The translations under genes and the position numbers were made by a program. The notes beneath the pieces are model-generated. The model was not told the DNA's origin. It ran no database searches and was given only the letters and a program-made list of their open reading frames with translations. Source: Lentzea pudingi (GTDB lineage Bacteria > Actinomycetota > Actinomycetes > Mycobacteriales > Pseudonocardiaceae). From it: a DNA stretch of 64,000 nucleotides. Of the stretch, positions 55,826 to 63,353 are shown piece by piece (position 1 is the stretch's first letter; every line of letters starts with the position of its first letter). The DNA is taken from positions 62,001-126,000 of the forward strand of contig NZ_BMNC01000002.1 in the NCBI RefSeq assembly GCF_014646255.1, written 5' to 3'.

Positions 55826-56797
55826 GTGACTTACCCAGGTGGCGGCGGACAGGGCGGCTGGAACGACCAGCAGGGCTGGGGCCAGCAGCAACAGGGTGAC
55901 CACCAGAGCGGTGGCTACCAGACCGGCGGCTACCCGCAGACCGGTGGCTTCCCGCAGCAGGGCGGCTGGACCGACCAGCAGCAGGGCGGCTTCCCGCAGC
56001 AGGGTTACGGCGGGTACGGCGGCCTCGGCGTGTACGGCGGCTTCGACAGCGAACCGCCGAAGAAGAGCAACAAGACGCTCTGGCTCGTGCTCGGCACCGT
56101 CGCCCTGGTGCTGCTCGTCGGCGGCGGCCTCACCTGGTTCCTGATCTCGCGCTCGGGCGGCACGACCGCGGAGCCCGGGCCGTCCAGCACGTCCAGTTCC
56201 TCCTCGCAGCAGGCCGACGGCCCCTGCCCGAAGAGCGACGGCCAGCAGTGCGTGGAGACGACGCTCGGCTTCAACTACGTGGTCCCGAAGAACTGGGACG
56301 TCATCGCGGACGCCAAGATCCCGGTGGAGGGCCACGCCGGCATCTCGCTGTCCGGCGTCACCAGCTACGGCGACTACACCTGCGAGGGCAAGTCGTTCAC
56401 CAAGGGCACCAACGGCGGCACGCTGCTCCCGAAGACCGAGATCAACAAGGCGGCCACCGACTTCATCAAGGCCCTCGCCACGCAGTACTACTCCTCGGGC
56501 GGCGACCCGAAGGTCACGACGACCCAGCCGAAGCCGGTGAAGATCCAGCACACCCAGAAGGACGGCGCGAAGGTCACCATCGAGGGCGTGCAGGTCGACG
56601 CCACCGTCACGCAGACCGGCAACAAGTGCCTGGCGAGCAAGGGCATGGTCAAGGTCGTCGTGCTCAACGGCAGCAACAAGCTGCACGTGCTGGCCGTGAA
56701 CGGCGACCTGGAGGGCGGCGGAGGCGGCGCCACCCCGCCGTTGCCCAAGGAGTCGGACCTGCAGAAGATGGTCGACTCGCTGGTGCCGACCTCGTAG
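55826..56797 (+). CDS. single-pass membrane protein with Gln/Gly-rich N-terminus
   Basis: A 323-residue protein. Residues 1-75 are repeats of Gly, Gln, Tyr and Pro (QTGGYPQTGGFPQQGG), a cytosolic disordered arm. One helix (LWLVLGTVALVLLVGGGLTWFLI) at about 84-106 is followed by a Ser/Thr linker and an outer domain with cysteines (PCPKSDGQQCVE, YTCEGKS, NKCLASKG). It resembles actinobacterial proteins of unknown function beside signalling genes. GTG start with TACCGT 6 bases upstream, so the mRNA is likely leaderless. Confidence 0.78.
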   Translation: MTYPGGGGQGGWNDQQGWGQQQQGDHQSGGYQTGGYPQTGGFPQQGGWTDQQQGGFPQQGYGGYGGLGVYGGFDSEPPKKSNKTLWLVLGTVALVLLVGGGLTWFLISRSGGTTAEPGPSSTSSSSSQQADGPCPKSDGQQCVETTLGFNYVVPKNWDVIADAKIPVEGHAGISLSGVTSYGDYTCEGKSFTKGTNGGTLLPKTEINKAATDFIKALATQYYSSGGDPKVTTTQPKPVKIQHTQKDGAKVTIEGVQVDATVTQTGNKCLASKGMVKVVVLNGSNKLHVLAVNGDLEGGGGGATPPLPKESDLQKMVDSLVPTS

Positions 56798-56822
56798 CGC
56801 TCGCGCGACCCTGGAAAGCCGA

Positions 56823-56851
56823 ACGCCCGGCCGCGCAGTGCGGCCGGGCGT
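56823..56851. terminator. bidirectional hairpin between convergent genes
   Basis: A perfect 12-pair stem (ACGCCCGGCCGC / GCGGCCGGGCGT) with loop GCAGT, between the membrane-protein gene and proS ends. Confidence 0.85.
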
Positions 56852-56872
56852 GTCAGTTGTCGCTCATGCGGT

Positions 56873-58615
56873 TCAGCCAGAGACGACCTGCACCAGGTGG
56901 TCGACGGCCTCCGCGACCGGCACCTCGACGCGCTCGCCGGAGCGGCGGTCCTTGACCTCGACGGTGCCGTCCTTCAGGCCGCGGCCGATCACCAGGATCG
57001 TCGGGATGCCGACGAGCTCGGCGTCCGCGAACTTCACGCCAGGGCTCGCCTTGCGGTCGTCCAGCAGGACCTTGAGACCCTTGGCGCTGAGCTGCTTCGC
57101 GAAGTCCTCACCGGCACCCATGAGCGTCTCGTCCTTGCCGGCGACCACGACGTGCACGTCGGCGGGAGCGACGTTGCGGGGCCAGATCAGGCCGCGGTCG
57201 TCGTGCGACTGCTCCGCGATGACCGCGACGAGCCGCGAGACGCCGACGCCGTACGAGCCCATGGTGATGCGGACGGGCTTGGAGTCCGGGCCGAGGGCGT
57301 CGAGCGAGAACGCGTCCGCGTACTTGCGGCCGAGCTGGAAGATGTGGCCGATCTCGATGCCGCGTGCCGCGGTCAGCACGCCCTTGCCGTCCGGGGACGC
57401 GTCGCCCTCGCGGACCTCGGCGACGTCGATGACGCCGTCGGGGGTGAAGTCGCGGCCCGCCACCAGGTCGACGACGTGGTGGTCGGCCTTGTCCGCGCCG
57501 GTGACCCACGCGGTGCCCTTGACGACGCGGGGGTCCGCGAGGAAGCGGATGCCGTTGGCCTGAATGGCGCCCGGACCGATGTACCCCTTGACCAGGAACG
57601 AGTTCTTGGCGAAGTCGGCCGCCTCCAGCATCGCGACCTCAGCCGGTTCGAGGGCTGCCTCGAGGCGCTTGAAGTCGACCTCGCGGTCGCCGGGGACGGC
57701 GATCGCGAGCAGCTCCCAGTCCTTGCCGGGGTGCTTGACCTTGACCAGGACGTTCTTCAGCGTGTCCGCCGCGGTGAACTTGCGGTCCGTGTTCGCGTTG
57801 AGGAAGTCGACCAGCGTCTCGATGGTGGGCGTGGCGGGAGTGTGGTGCACCTGCGCGGCGGGCTTGTCGTCGATCGACTGCTCGGCGGGCGCGGGGGTCG
57901 TGACGGCCTCGACGTTCGCCGCGTAGCCCGACTCGGTGCTGCGCACGAACGTGTCCTCGCCCGTCTCGGCGACGGCGAGGAACTCCTCGGACGCCGAACC
58001 GCCCATCGCGCCGGACGTGGCGGAGACGATCACGTACTCCAGGCCGAGCCGGTCGAAGATGCGGATGTAGGCGTCGCGGTGGTTCTTGTACGACTCGCTG
58101 AGGCCCTCGTCGGTGAGGTCGAAGGAGTACGAGTCCTTCATCAGGAACTCGCGGCCGCGCAGGATGCCCGCACGGGGACGCGCCTCGTCGCGGTACTTGG
58201 TCTGGATCTGGTACAGCGTGACGGGGTAGTCCTTGTAGGAGCTGTACTCACCCTTCACGGTGAGCGTGAACATCTCCTCGTGCGTGGGCCCGAGGAGGTA
58301 GTCGGCGCCCTTGCGGTCCTTGAGGCGGAACAGGTTGGGGCCGTACTCCTCCCACCGGTTCGTCGCCTCGTAGGGCTCCTTGGGCAGCAGAGCGGGGAAC
58401 TGGATCTCCTGCGCGCCGAAGGCGTCCATCTCCTCGCGGACGACGGCCTCGATGTTGCGCAGGACCTTGAGGCCCAGCGGCAGCCAGGTGTACCCGCCCG
58501 GCGCGACGCGGCGGACGTAGCCGGCGCGCACCAGCAGCTTGTGGCTGGGCACTTCGGCGTCCGCCGGATCCTCGCGAAGGGTGCGCAGGAACAGCGACGA
58601 CATCCTGGTGATCAC
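56873..58615 (-). CDS. proS: prolyl-tRNA synthetase
   Basis: A 580-residue class II synthetase of the bacterial type with the editing insertion. [36 protein letters not shown] is motif 1; [26 protein letters not shown] is motif 2; the insertion occupies about 230-400; [17 protein letters not shown] is motif 3, and the anticodon domain ends the chain. GAGGAG lies 8 bases before the GTG. In many actinobacteria it lies near rimP-nusA, as here within 8 kb. Confidence 0.97.
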   Translation of the reverse strand: MITRMSSLFLRTLREDPADAEVPSHKLLVRAGYVRRVAPGGYTWLPLGLKVLRNIEAVVREEMDAFGAQEIQFPALLPKEPYEATNRWEEYGPNLFRLKDRKGADYLLGPTHEEMFTLTVKGEYSSYKDYPVTLYQIQTKYRDEARPRAGILRGREFLMKDSYSFDLTDEGLSESYKNHRDAYIRIFDRLGLEYVIVSATSGAMGGSASEEFLAVAETGEDTFVRSTESGYAANVEAVTTPAPAEQSIDDKPAAQVHHTPATPTIETLVDFLNANTDRKFTAADTLKNVLVKVKHPGKDWELLAIAVPGDREVDFKRLEAALEPAEVAMLEAADFAKNSFLVKGYIGPGAIQANGIRFLADPRVVKGTAWVTGADKADHHVVDLVAGRDFTPDGVIDVAEVREGDASPDGKGVLTAARGIEIGHIFQLGRKYADAFSLDALGPDSKPVRITMGSYGVGVSRLVAVIAEQSHDDRGLIWPRNVAPADVHVVVAGKDETLMGAGEDFAKQLSAKGLKVLLDDRKASPGVKFADAELVGIPTILVIGRGLKDGTVEVKDRRSGERVEVPVAEAVDHLVQVVSG

Positions 58616-58737
58616 GGTGGGTACTCCTCGTTCACGGGCAGTTGAAACAGCGTACTGGTTGGACGCTCCCCGAAATCGCGCGCGGTGCTCCGTGTGGGCT
58701 CTGACCTGCGGCGACCGGAATTGTCAGACCCCCTGGG

Positions 58738-58743
58738 TAGCGT
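58738..58743 (+). promoter_or_regulatory. -10 element of the VOC gene
   Basis: TAGCGT, 7 bases before the ATG at 58751. Confidence 0.55.
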
Positions 58744-58750
58744 CCCTCCC

Positions 58751-59110
58751 ATGCCGCTGACCATTGACATGATCACTCTCGACACGGGCGACGCGCGCAA
58801 GCTCGCGGAGTTCTGGACGGCCGCTCTGGGCACCACGATCCAGAACGACTGGGGTGAGTTCATCGTGCTCGCACCGACCACGGAGTCCGGTGTCGTGCTC
58901 GGCATCCAGCAGGTGCCGAACGCGACTCCGGGCAAGAACAGGGTCCACTTCGACTCGCACGTGCCGGACCGCCTGGCCGAGGTCGCCCGATTGGTCGCCC
59001 TCGGTGCCACGGAGGTCGGGGTGCACAGCGTTCCCGGCCTCGTGTGGTCCGTGCTCGCCGACCCGGACGGCAACCAGTTCTGCGTCGGCCAGCCGGGCGA
59101 GGAGCTCTAA
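58751..59110 (+). CDS. VOC-family (glyoxalase-like) protein
   Basis: A 119-residue protein of two beta-alpha-beta units. LDTGDARKLAEFWTAALG and KNRVHFDSHVPDRLAEVARLVALGATEVG, then WSVLADPDGNQFCVGQPGEEL, match the glyoxalase-like VOC fold of actinobacteria. Its metal or ligand is unknown. TAGCGT lies 7 bases before the ATG, so a leaderless mRNA is likely. The TAA stop overlaps the convergent acetyltransferase stop. Confidence 0.88.
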   Translation: MPLTIDMITLDTGDARKLAEFWTAALGTTIQNDWGEFIVLAPTTESGVVLGIQQVPNATPGKNRVHFDSHVPDRLAEVARLVALGATEVGVHSVPGLVWSVLADPDGNQFCVGQPGEEL

Positions 59111-60063
59111 AGCCCGACGGGCTTCCCGTAGTCGATCCAGGTCCGCGCCAACTCGAACCCGGCGCGCTCGTACACGCCGAGCGCACCGGTCGCGTTGGCC
59201 GTGTCCACGGAGAGTCCCGCGCGGTGGTAGCCCTTCGCCCTGCCCTGAGCCAGCGTCCAGCTCAGCAGGGCGGAGGCCACGCCACGCCCGCGGTGCTCCT
59301 CCAGGGTGCCCACGTCCCCGATCCACAGCTCGCGGACGCCGGTCATCTCCTCGACGACCGGGTAGTGCCGTGCGAGCACGAACCCGACGACGGCGCCGTC
59401 CGCCAGCGCCAGGAAGGAGGACTCGGGCACGAATCGAGGGTTGTCGGTGAACGACGCCGCCCACTCCTGCGGGCTGCGGTCCACCGATCCCCAGTGCTGG
59501 GCGAACGCCATGTTGGTGACGTTGCGGACCTCGTCGTCGCGAGCGGCGGAGAACGGCACGATCTCGTAGCCGGACGGGATCGGCGCCTGGGCGAGTGCCT
59601 CGCCCAGTGCCACCTCCAGTTCGTGGAAGTGGCGGTCGGCGGTGAAGCCGAGCTTCTCCGCCAGCGCGACGTGTCCCTCGGACCGGCTCTCGATCATGGT
59701 GCACACGGCGAGCGGCATGTCCGGGTGCCGTGCGACGTGGAGCTCGCGCGCGAGCGAGACAAGGCGCGGCAGGAGTTGCAGTCCGATGCCGGCGCGCCGG
59801 AACTCGGGGTGCACCATGCCGTCGAGCCGAACCCGGTGCGTGCCAACGGGGTTGTCGCGCAACGCGACAAGTCCATAAGCCGCCAGCGTTCCGCCCGCGC
59901 GCACGGCCAGCGATCCGCCCGGCAGGTCGGTCTTGCCGAACGACTGGGCGAAGTCCGCTTCGGACAACAGCTCGCCGGTGTCGTCGACCGTCTCGGCCGC
60001 GTTGTAGAGCGCGGCGACCGCCGGGATGTCCGCTGTCGTGAGCGGGCGCCACTCGAGTTCCAC
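59107..60063 (-). CDS. double GNAT-domain acetyltransferase
   Basis: A 318-residue protein with two GNAT domains. The first has LDGMVHPEFRRAGIGLQLLPRLVSLA; the second, complete one has LWIGDVGTLEEHRGRGVASALLSWTLAQGRAKGYHRAGLSVDTANATGALGVYERAGFE, the acetyl-CoA loop RGRGVA being typical. The layout recalls mycothiol synthase, but sequence blocks of MshD are not seen, so the substrate is open. GTG at 60063 has TAGCTT 8 bases upstream; a longer frame to 60162 has no signal. Confidence 0.88.
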   Translation of the reverse strand: MELEWRPLTTADIPAVAALYNAAETVDDTGELLSEADFAQSFGKTDLPGGSLAVRAGGTLAAYGLVALRDNPVGTHRVRLDGMVHPEFRRAGIGLQLLPRLVSLARELHVARHPDMPLAVCTMIESRSEGHVALAEKLGFTADRHFHELEVALGEALAQAPIPSGYEIVPFSAARDDEVRNVTNMAFAQHWGSVDRSPQEWAASFTDNPRFVPESSFLALADGAVVGFVLARHYPVVEEMTGVRELWIGDVGTLEEHRGRGVASALLSWTLAQGRAKGYHRAGLSVDTANATGALGVYERAGFELARTWIDYGKPVGL

Positions 60064-60071
60064 GCCAACCG

Positions 60072-60077
60072 AAGCTA
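60072..60077 (-). promoter_or_regulatory. -10 element of the double-GNAT gene
   Basis: TAGCTT, 8 bases before the GTG at 60063. Confidence 0.5.
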
Positions 60078-60149
60078 CGGAAAGGAGATGTCCCCAACAA
60101 CCGAATATTGCGTTGCTCGTGACGCACCACAAGGGCCATTCTGCGAGTG

Positions 60150-60905
60150 ATGACTCCGCCAAAGATCACACCGCTGTACGAGGACGTGACGTTCCACGGG
60201 CCGTTGTCCGAGGAACGAGCAGCCCGCTTGATCCGCTCGCTGCTGCCACTGGACGACGCCCACGTGGTCGACCTGGGCTGCGGCTGGGCCGAATTCCTGC
60301 TGCGCACCTTGGAAGCCGCCCCCACCGCCACCGGCACGGGCGTGGACCGCAACGCGGTGGACATAGCCCACGCCCAGGCCAACGCGGACACCCGAGGCCT
60401 CACCGCCCGCGTCAGCTTCCAGGTGGCCGACGTGACCGAGTGGCAGCCGGCCAGACAGGCCGACGCCCTGATCGTCAACGGCGCCACCCAGGTGTTCGGC
60501 GGAGACCCGTTGGACCACACGGTGAACGCACTCACCGCAGCCAAGCAGCTCCTCCGCCCCGGCGGCAGGTTCCTGCTGGGCGAGGGCTTCTGGGAACGCG
60601 AACCCACAGACGCCCACCTGGCAGCGATGCCGATCCCCCGCGGGCAGTACGTCTCACTGGCCGATCTGGTGGACCTGGCCCTGTCCCACGGCTTCCGCCC
60701 GCTGGCGGTGGAACAGGCCAGCCTCGACGAGTGGGACATCTTCGAGAACGCCCACGGCCTGGCCTGGGAACGCTGGCTGCGCGCCAACCCGACCTCCGAA
60801 CACGCCGAGGAGATCAGGTCGAGGGCAGACCGCCAGCGCAACATCCGGCTCCGCGGCTGGCGCGGCACGATGGGCCTCGCCTACCTGATCCTGCAGGCAC
60901 CGTAG
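60150..60905 (+). CDS. class I SAM-dependent methyltransferase
   Basis: A 251-residue methyltransferase. VVDLGCGWAEFLLRTLEAAPTATGTGVDRNAVDIAHAQA holds motif I and the acidic ribose contact; LIVNGATQVFGG and LLRPGGRFLLGEGFWE follow. The C-terminal half has GFRPLAVEQASLDEWDIFENAHGLAWERWL, usual for this actinobacterial subfamily. ATG at 60150 or the adjacent GTG at 60147 may be used; no clear ribosome binding site is seen. Acceptor unknown. Confidence 0.85.
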   Translation: MTPPKITPLYEDVTFHGPLSEERAARLIRSLLPLDDAHVVDLGCGWAEFLLRTLEAAPTATGTGVDRNAVDIAHAQANADTRGLTARVSFQVADVTEWQPARQADALIVNGATQVFGGDPLDHTVNALTAAKQLLRPGGRFLLGEGFWEREPTDAHLAAMPIPRGQYVSLADLVDLALSHGFRPLAVEQASLDEWDIFENAHGLAWERWLRANPTSEHAEEIRSRADRQRNIRLRGWRGTMGLAYLILQAP

Positions 60906-60961
60906 GGCGTCACGGCCAAGGCGACGCGACCCGGCTGATGCAACGCGCCGGCCAAACCACA

Positions 60962-61057
60962 CCGCGGCAGGCGTGCAGACCACATCCGCGACAGCCGTGC
61001 AGACCACATCCGCGGCAGGCGTGCAGACCACATCCGCGGCAGGCGTGCAGACCGCCT
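60962..61057. repeat. four 24-bp tandem repeats
   Basis: Units at 60962-60985, 60986-61009, 61010-61033 and 61034-61057. Units 1 and 3 are identical; unit 2 differs at two bases and unit 4 at the last four positions in part. Each begins CCGCGGCAGG and carries GCGTGCAGAC. There are no unique spacers, so it is not a CRISPR array. Confidence 0.9.
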
Positions 61058-61207
61058 CGCCGCTCACGCGGCCCCGCCGTCCGTCAGCGCGAGCCGGGCC
61101 CACCCGAACCGCGACGCCCCCAGCGTCGATCGAGCCGCGCAACGCGGCTCGAGTGCGTTCACGCCGTCGAACAACCCCGCAGGTCCAGCGGTTTTCGCCC
61201 GCTGCCC

Positions 61208-61213
61208 TACCCT
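61208..61213 (+). promoter_or_regulatory. yaaA -10 element
   Basis: TACCCT, 7 bases before the GTG at 61221. Confidence 0.55.
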
Positions 61214-61220
61214 TTGCACC

Positions 61221-61949
61221 GTGCTGGTGCTGCTTCCCCCGTCGGAGACCAAGGCGATCGGCGGCGAGGGCGCGCCGCTCGACCTCGACGCGCTGTCGTT
61301 CCCCGAGCTCAACCCCGTGCGCGACAAGCTCGTGTCCGCGCTGGCCGATCTCGCGCGCGATGTCCCGGCGAGCCTCAAGGCGCTCGACATCTCCGAACGC
61401 CAGGTCGACGAGGTCCACCGCAACGCCTCTTTGCGCACGTCGGAGACCACGCCCGCGCTGCTGCGCTACACCGGTGTGCTCTACGACAACCTCGACTTCC
61501 CGTCGCTCAGGAAAGCCGAGAAGGAACGGGCCTACGAGCGGCTCGCCGTCTCGTCGGCGCTGTTCGGCGTGCTCAAAGGCGGCGACCCCGTGCCCGCGTA
61601 CCGGTTGTCCGGCGGCAGCACGCTCCCGTCCCACGGCAGCCTGCGCACGGTGTGGAAGCCCGCGCTGGAACCGGTGCTGAAGGACGCCGACGAGTTCGTC
61701 GTCGACCTGCGTTCCGGCGCCTACTCGAGCCTCGCCAGGATCCCGCACGCCGTCGTCGTGCGGGTGGTCACCAGCGAGGGCAAGGTCGTCAGCCACTTCA
61801 ACAAGGCGCACAAGGGCCTGCTCGCCCGCGCGATCACCAAGTCCGCCGCCGAGCCGGCAGACCTGAAAGGCCTGGTCAAGCTCGCGCAGAAGGCTGGTCT
61901 GAAGATCGTGCCGACGGGCGAGAGGACCGCGGACCTGATCACCGGTTAA
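61221..61949 (+). CDS. yaaA: YaaA family peroxide-stress protein
   Basis: A 242-residue YaaA/DUF328 protein. LLPPSETKAIGGEGAP is the N-terminal signature; YTGVLYDNLDFPSL, SALFGVLKGGDPVPAYRLSGG and SHFNKAHKGLLARAI are further blocks, and the helix-hairpin region is basic. In E. coli YaaA limits iron-dependent peroxide damage. The GTG start has TACCCT 7 bases upstream and no Shine-Dalgarno. Confidence 0.92.
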   Translation: MLVLLPPSETKAIGGEGAPLDLDALSFPELNPVRDKLVSALADLARDVPASLKALDISERQVDEVHRNASLRTSETTPALLRYTGVLYDNLDFPSLRKAEKERAYERLAVSSALFGVLKGGDPVPAYRLSGGSTLPSHGSLRTVWKPALEPVLKDADEFVVDLRSGAYSSLARIPHAVVVRVVTSEGKVVSHFNKAHKGLLARAITKSAAEPADLKGLVKLAQKAGLKIVPTGERTADLITG

Positions 61950-62027
61950 TTCGGTTGCGGGCGCGAGACCCGCAGTGCAAGCTTCTCCCCGAAGCGTGAC
62001 AACGGAGCTGGATCGAGGAGGTGCGAG

Positions 62028-62093
62028 ATGTCAGAGCCTGTCTTTGGGCGCGGCACCGCATTCGCGACCCGTCCAGCCGTCCTTCGCGCCTGA
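62028..62093 (+). CDS. 21-residue small ORF with strong ribosome binding site
   Basis: ATG at 62028 follows AGGAGGT with 5 bases between, the best Shine-Dalgarno in the window. It encodes 21 residues starting MSEPVFGRGTAF and ends at TGA 62091-62093, 66 bases before the RIO kinase start. No family is recognised. It could be a leader peptide controlling the kinase gene, or a small protein on its own. Confidence 0.45.
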   Translation: MSEPVFGRGTAFATRPAVLRA

Positions 62094-62159
62094 TCAGCAC
62101 CGTTTGATCGCAGAGCGCCAGCAGGGCGGTCACCCTTCATCTTTTTGGGAGACCCCACC

Positions 62160-63128
62160 GTGCGCGAGCACGATCTTTTCGAACGTTACGAATCTGCTTT
62201 CGATGGCGCCGACGACACCATGCGGCGCAAGGGAAAGCGCACCAACCGCAGGGCCGACGACGCGGAACCCACGCGTCGCGGCCGCATGACCGAAGAAGAG
62301 AAGCTGCGCGTCGCGCGAGTGCGCGAGGACCAGCTCAGCACGGCGGACACTCCCGAGGACGGCGACCGCTGGTCCACGTGGGGTGACGCCGAGCAGGGTC
62401 CGAAACCGCACCCGAACTGGCTCATCACGGAACTGGCCGCGGTCGACCGCGAGCTGGGCATCGTGAAGACCGGCAAGGAGGCGGACGTCTTCCTGCTGGA
62501 ACGCGCGATGGGCGACCGGGCGTGCCTGCTCGCCGCCAAGCGCTACCGCAGCAACGACCACCGGATGTTCCACCGCGACGCGGGGTACCTCGAGGGTCGT
62601 CGCATGAAGAAGTCCCGTGAGACGCGGGCGATCGCGAACCGCACCGCGTTCGGGCGCAACCTGATCGCGGAACAGTGGACGGTCGCCGAGTTCGCGGCTC
62701 TCACCAGGCTGTGGCAGATCGGCGCACCCGTGCCGTACCCGGTGCAGCGCAGCGGCACCGAGCTGCTGCTGGAGTTCATCGGGGACGCCGACGGCAACGC
62801 GGCACCGCGGCTCGCGCAGACCCGTCCCGACGAGGACGAGCTGCTAGACCTGTGGCGCCAGCTGGTCGCGACGCTCATGACGCTCGCCGAGGCGGGCATC
62901 ACGCACGGCGACCTCTCGGCGTACAACCTGATGGTCCACGAGGGCAGGCTGATCATGATCGACCTGCCGCAGGTGGTCGACCTCGTCGCGAACCCGCGCG
63001 GTGTGGAGTTCCTGGACCGCGACGTCCGCAACATCTGCGGCTGGTTCGCCTCGCGCGGCCTGCCCGCGGAGATCGGCGAGCCGTCCGCGCTGGTGGCGAC
63101 GCTGCTGGACGTGGCGGGTATGGCCTGA
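62160..63128 (+). CDS. RIO1-type atypical serine kinase
   Basis: A 322-residue protein of the RIO kinase family. A basic N-part (KGKRTNRRADDAEPTRRGR) precedes the kinase: GIVKTGKEADVFLLE as flexible loop, LLAAKRY with Lys, GITHGDLSAYNLMV as catalytic loop with Asp, and LIMIDLPQVVD with the metal-binding Asp. RIO1 matures ribosomes in archaea and eukaryotes; bacterial members are little known. GTG at 62160 has GGGAG 8 bases upstream; TTG at 62145 is in frame. A strong terminator follows. Confidence 0.88.
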   Translation: MREHDLFERYESAFDGADDTMRRKGKRTNRRADDAEPTRRGRMTEEEKLRVARVREDQLSTADTPEDGDRWSTWGDAEQGPKPHPNWLITELAAVDRELGIVKTGKEADVFLLERAMGDRACLLAAKRYRSNDHRMFHRDAGYLEGRRMKKSRETRAIANRTAFGRNLIAEQWTVAEFAALTRLWQIGAPVPYPVQRSGTELLLEFIGDADGNAAPRLAQTRPDEDELLDLWRQLVATLMTLAEAGITHGDLSAYNLMVHEGRLIMIDLPQVVDLVANPRGVEFLDRDVRNICGWFASRGLPAEIGEPSALVATLLDVAGMA

Positions 63129-63134
63129 CCCGCG

Positions 63135-63176
63135 TCGCGCGCCCGGCCGTGTCCAACGACACTGCCGGGCGCGCGA
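63135..63176 (+). terminator. long hairpin after the RIO kinase gene
   Basis: A perfect 13-pair outer stem (63135-63147 with 63164-63176) encloses an inner GTGTC/GACAC stem with loop CAAC. It begins 7 bases after the stop and is followed by TTCTC. Confidence 0.85.
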
Positions 63177-63195
63177 GACGTTCTCATTGATCAGC

Positions 63196-63201
63196 TAGAC
63201 T
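63196..63201 (+). promoter_or_regulatory. -10 element of the DEAD-box gene
   Basis: TAGACT. If used, the transcript carries an untranslated leader of about 145 bases. Confidence 0.45.
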
Positions 63202-63207
63202 GTGCTG

Positions 63208-63353
63208 TACACCGATGAAGGCTTGACGGCCGTTGACCGGTGTTTCCACCCACTCATCAGCGGCGTGACCATCACGCCGGGCCCGTCCTTGTGATCGGCA
63301 CCGCGGTAGCACGCGGGGCAGCCTCGAGACGTGCCATGTCCCGGAGGTTTGTT
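63208..63353 (+). promoter_or_regulatory. long 5' leader of the DEAD-box helicase gene
   Basis: About 145 bases without a plausible gene. GGCGTG-ACCAT-CACGCC (63262-63278) forms a perfect 6-pair hairpin and further GC-rich pairings are possible toward the ribosome binding site. Helicase genes of this type are often cold-induced through long leaders; that role is inferred. Confidence 0.4.

Larger units (their letters stand above)
60906..61220. other. 315-base intergenic region with a tandem repeat
   Basis: Between the methyltransferase and yaaA. It holds four 24-bp tandem repeats (60962-61057), then about 150 bases of unassigned GC-rich sequence and the yaaA -10 box. Open frames cross the repeats in several frames but have no start signals; I see no gene. 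Confidence 0.6.

Noticed and set aside
58724..60868. 714-codon minus-strand frame across VOC, GNAT and methyltransferase genes
   Set aside because: It spans three well supported genes in other frames and shows no domain.
60962..61057. CRISPR-like array
   Set aside because: Repeats are head to tail with no spacers and no cas genes are present.
60654..61811. 385-codon minus-strand frame with repeated VCTPAADV peptide
   Set aside because: The peptide repeat only mirrors the 24-bp DNA repeat; the frame is antisense to yaaA and has no start signal.
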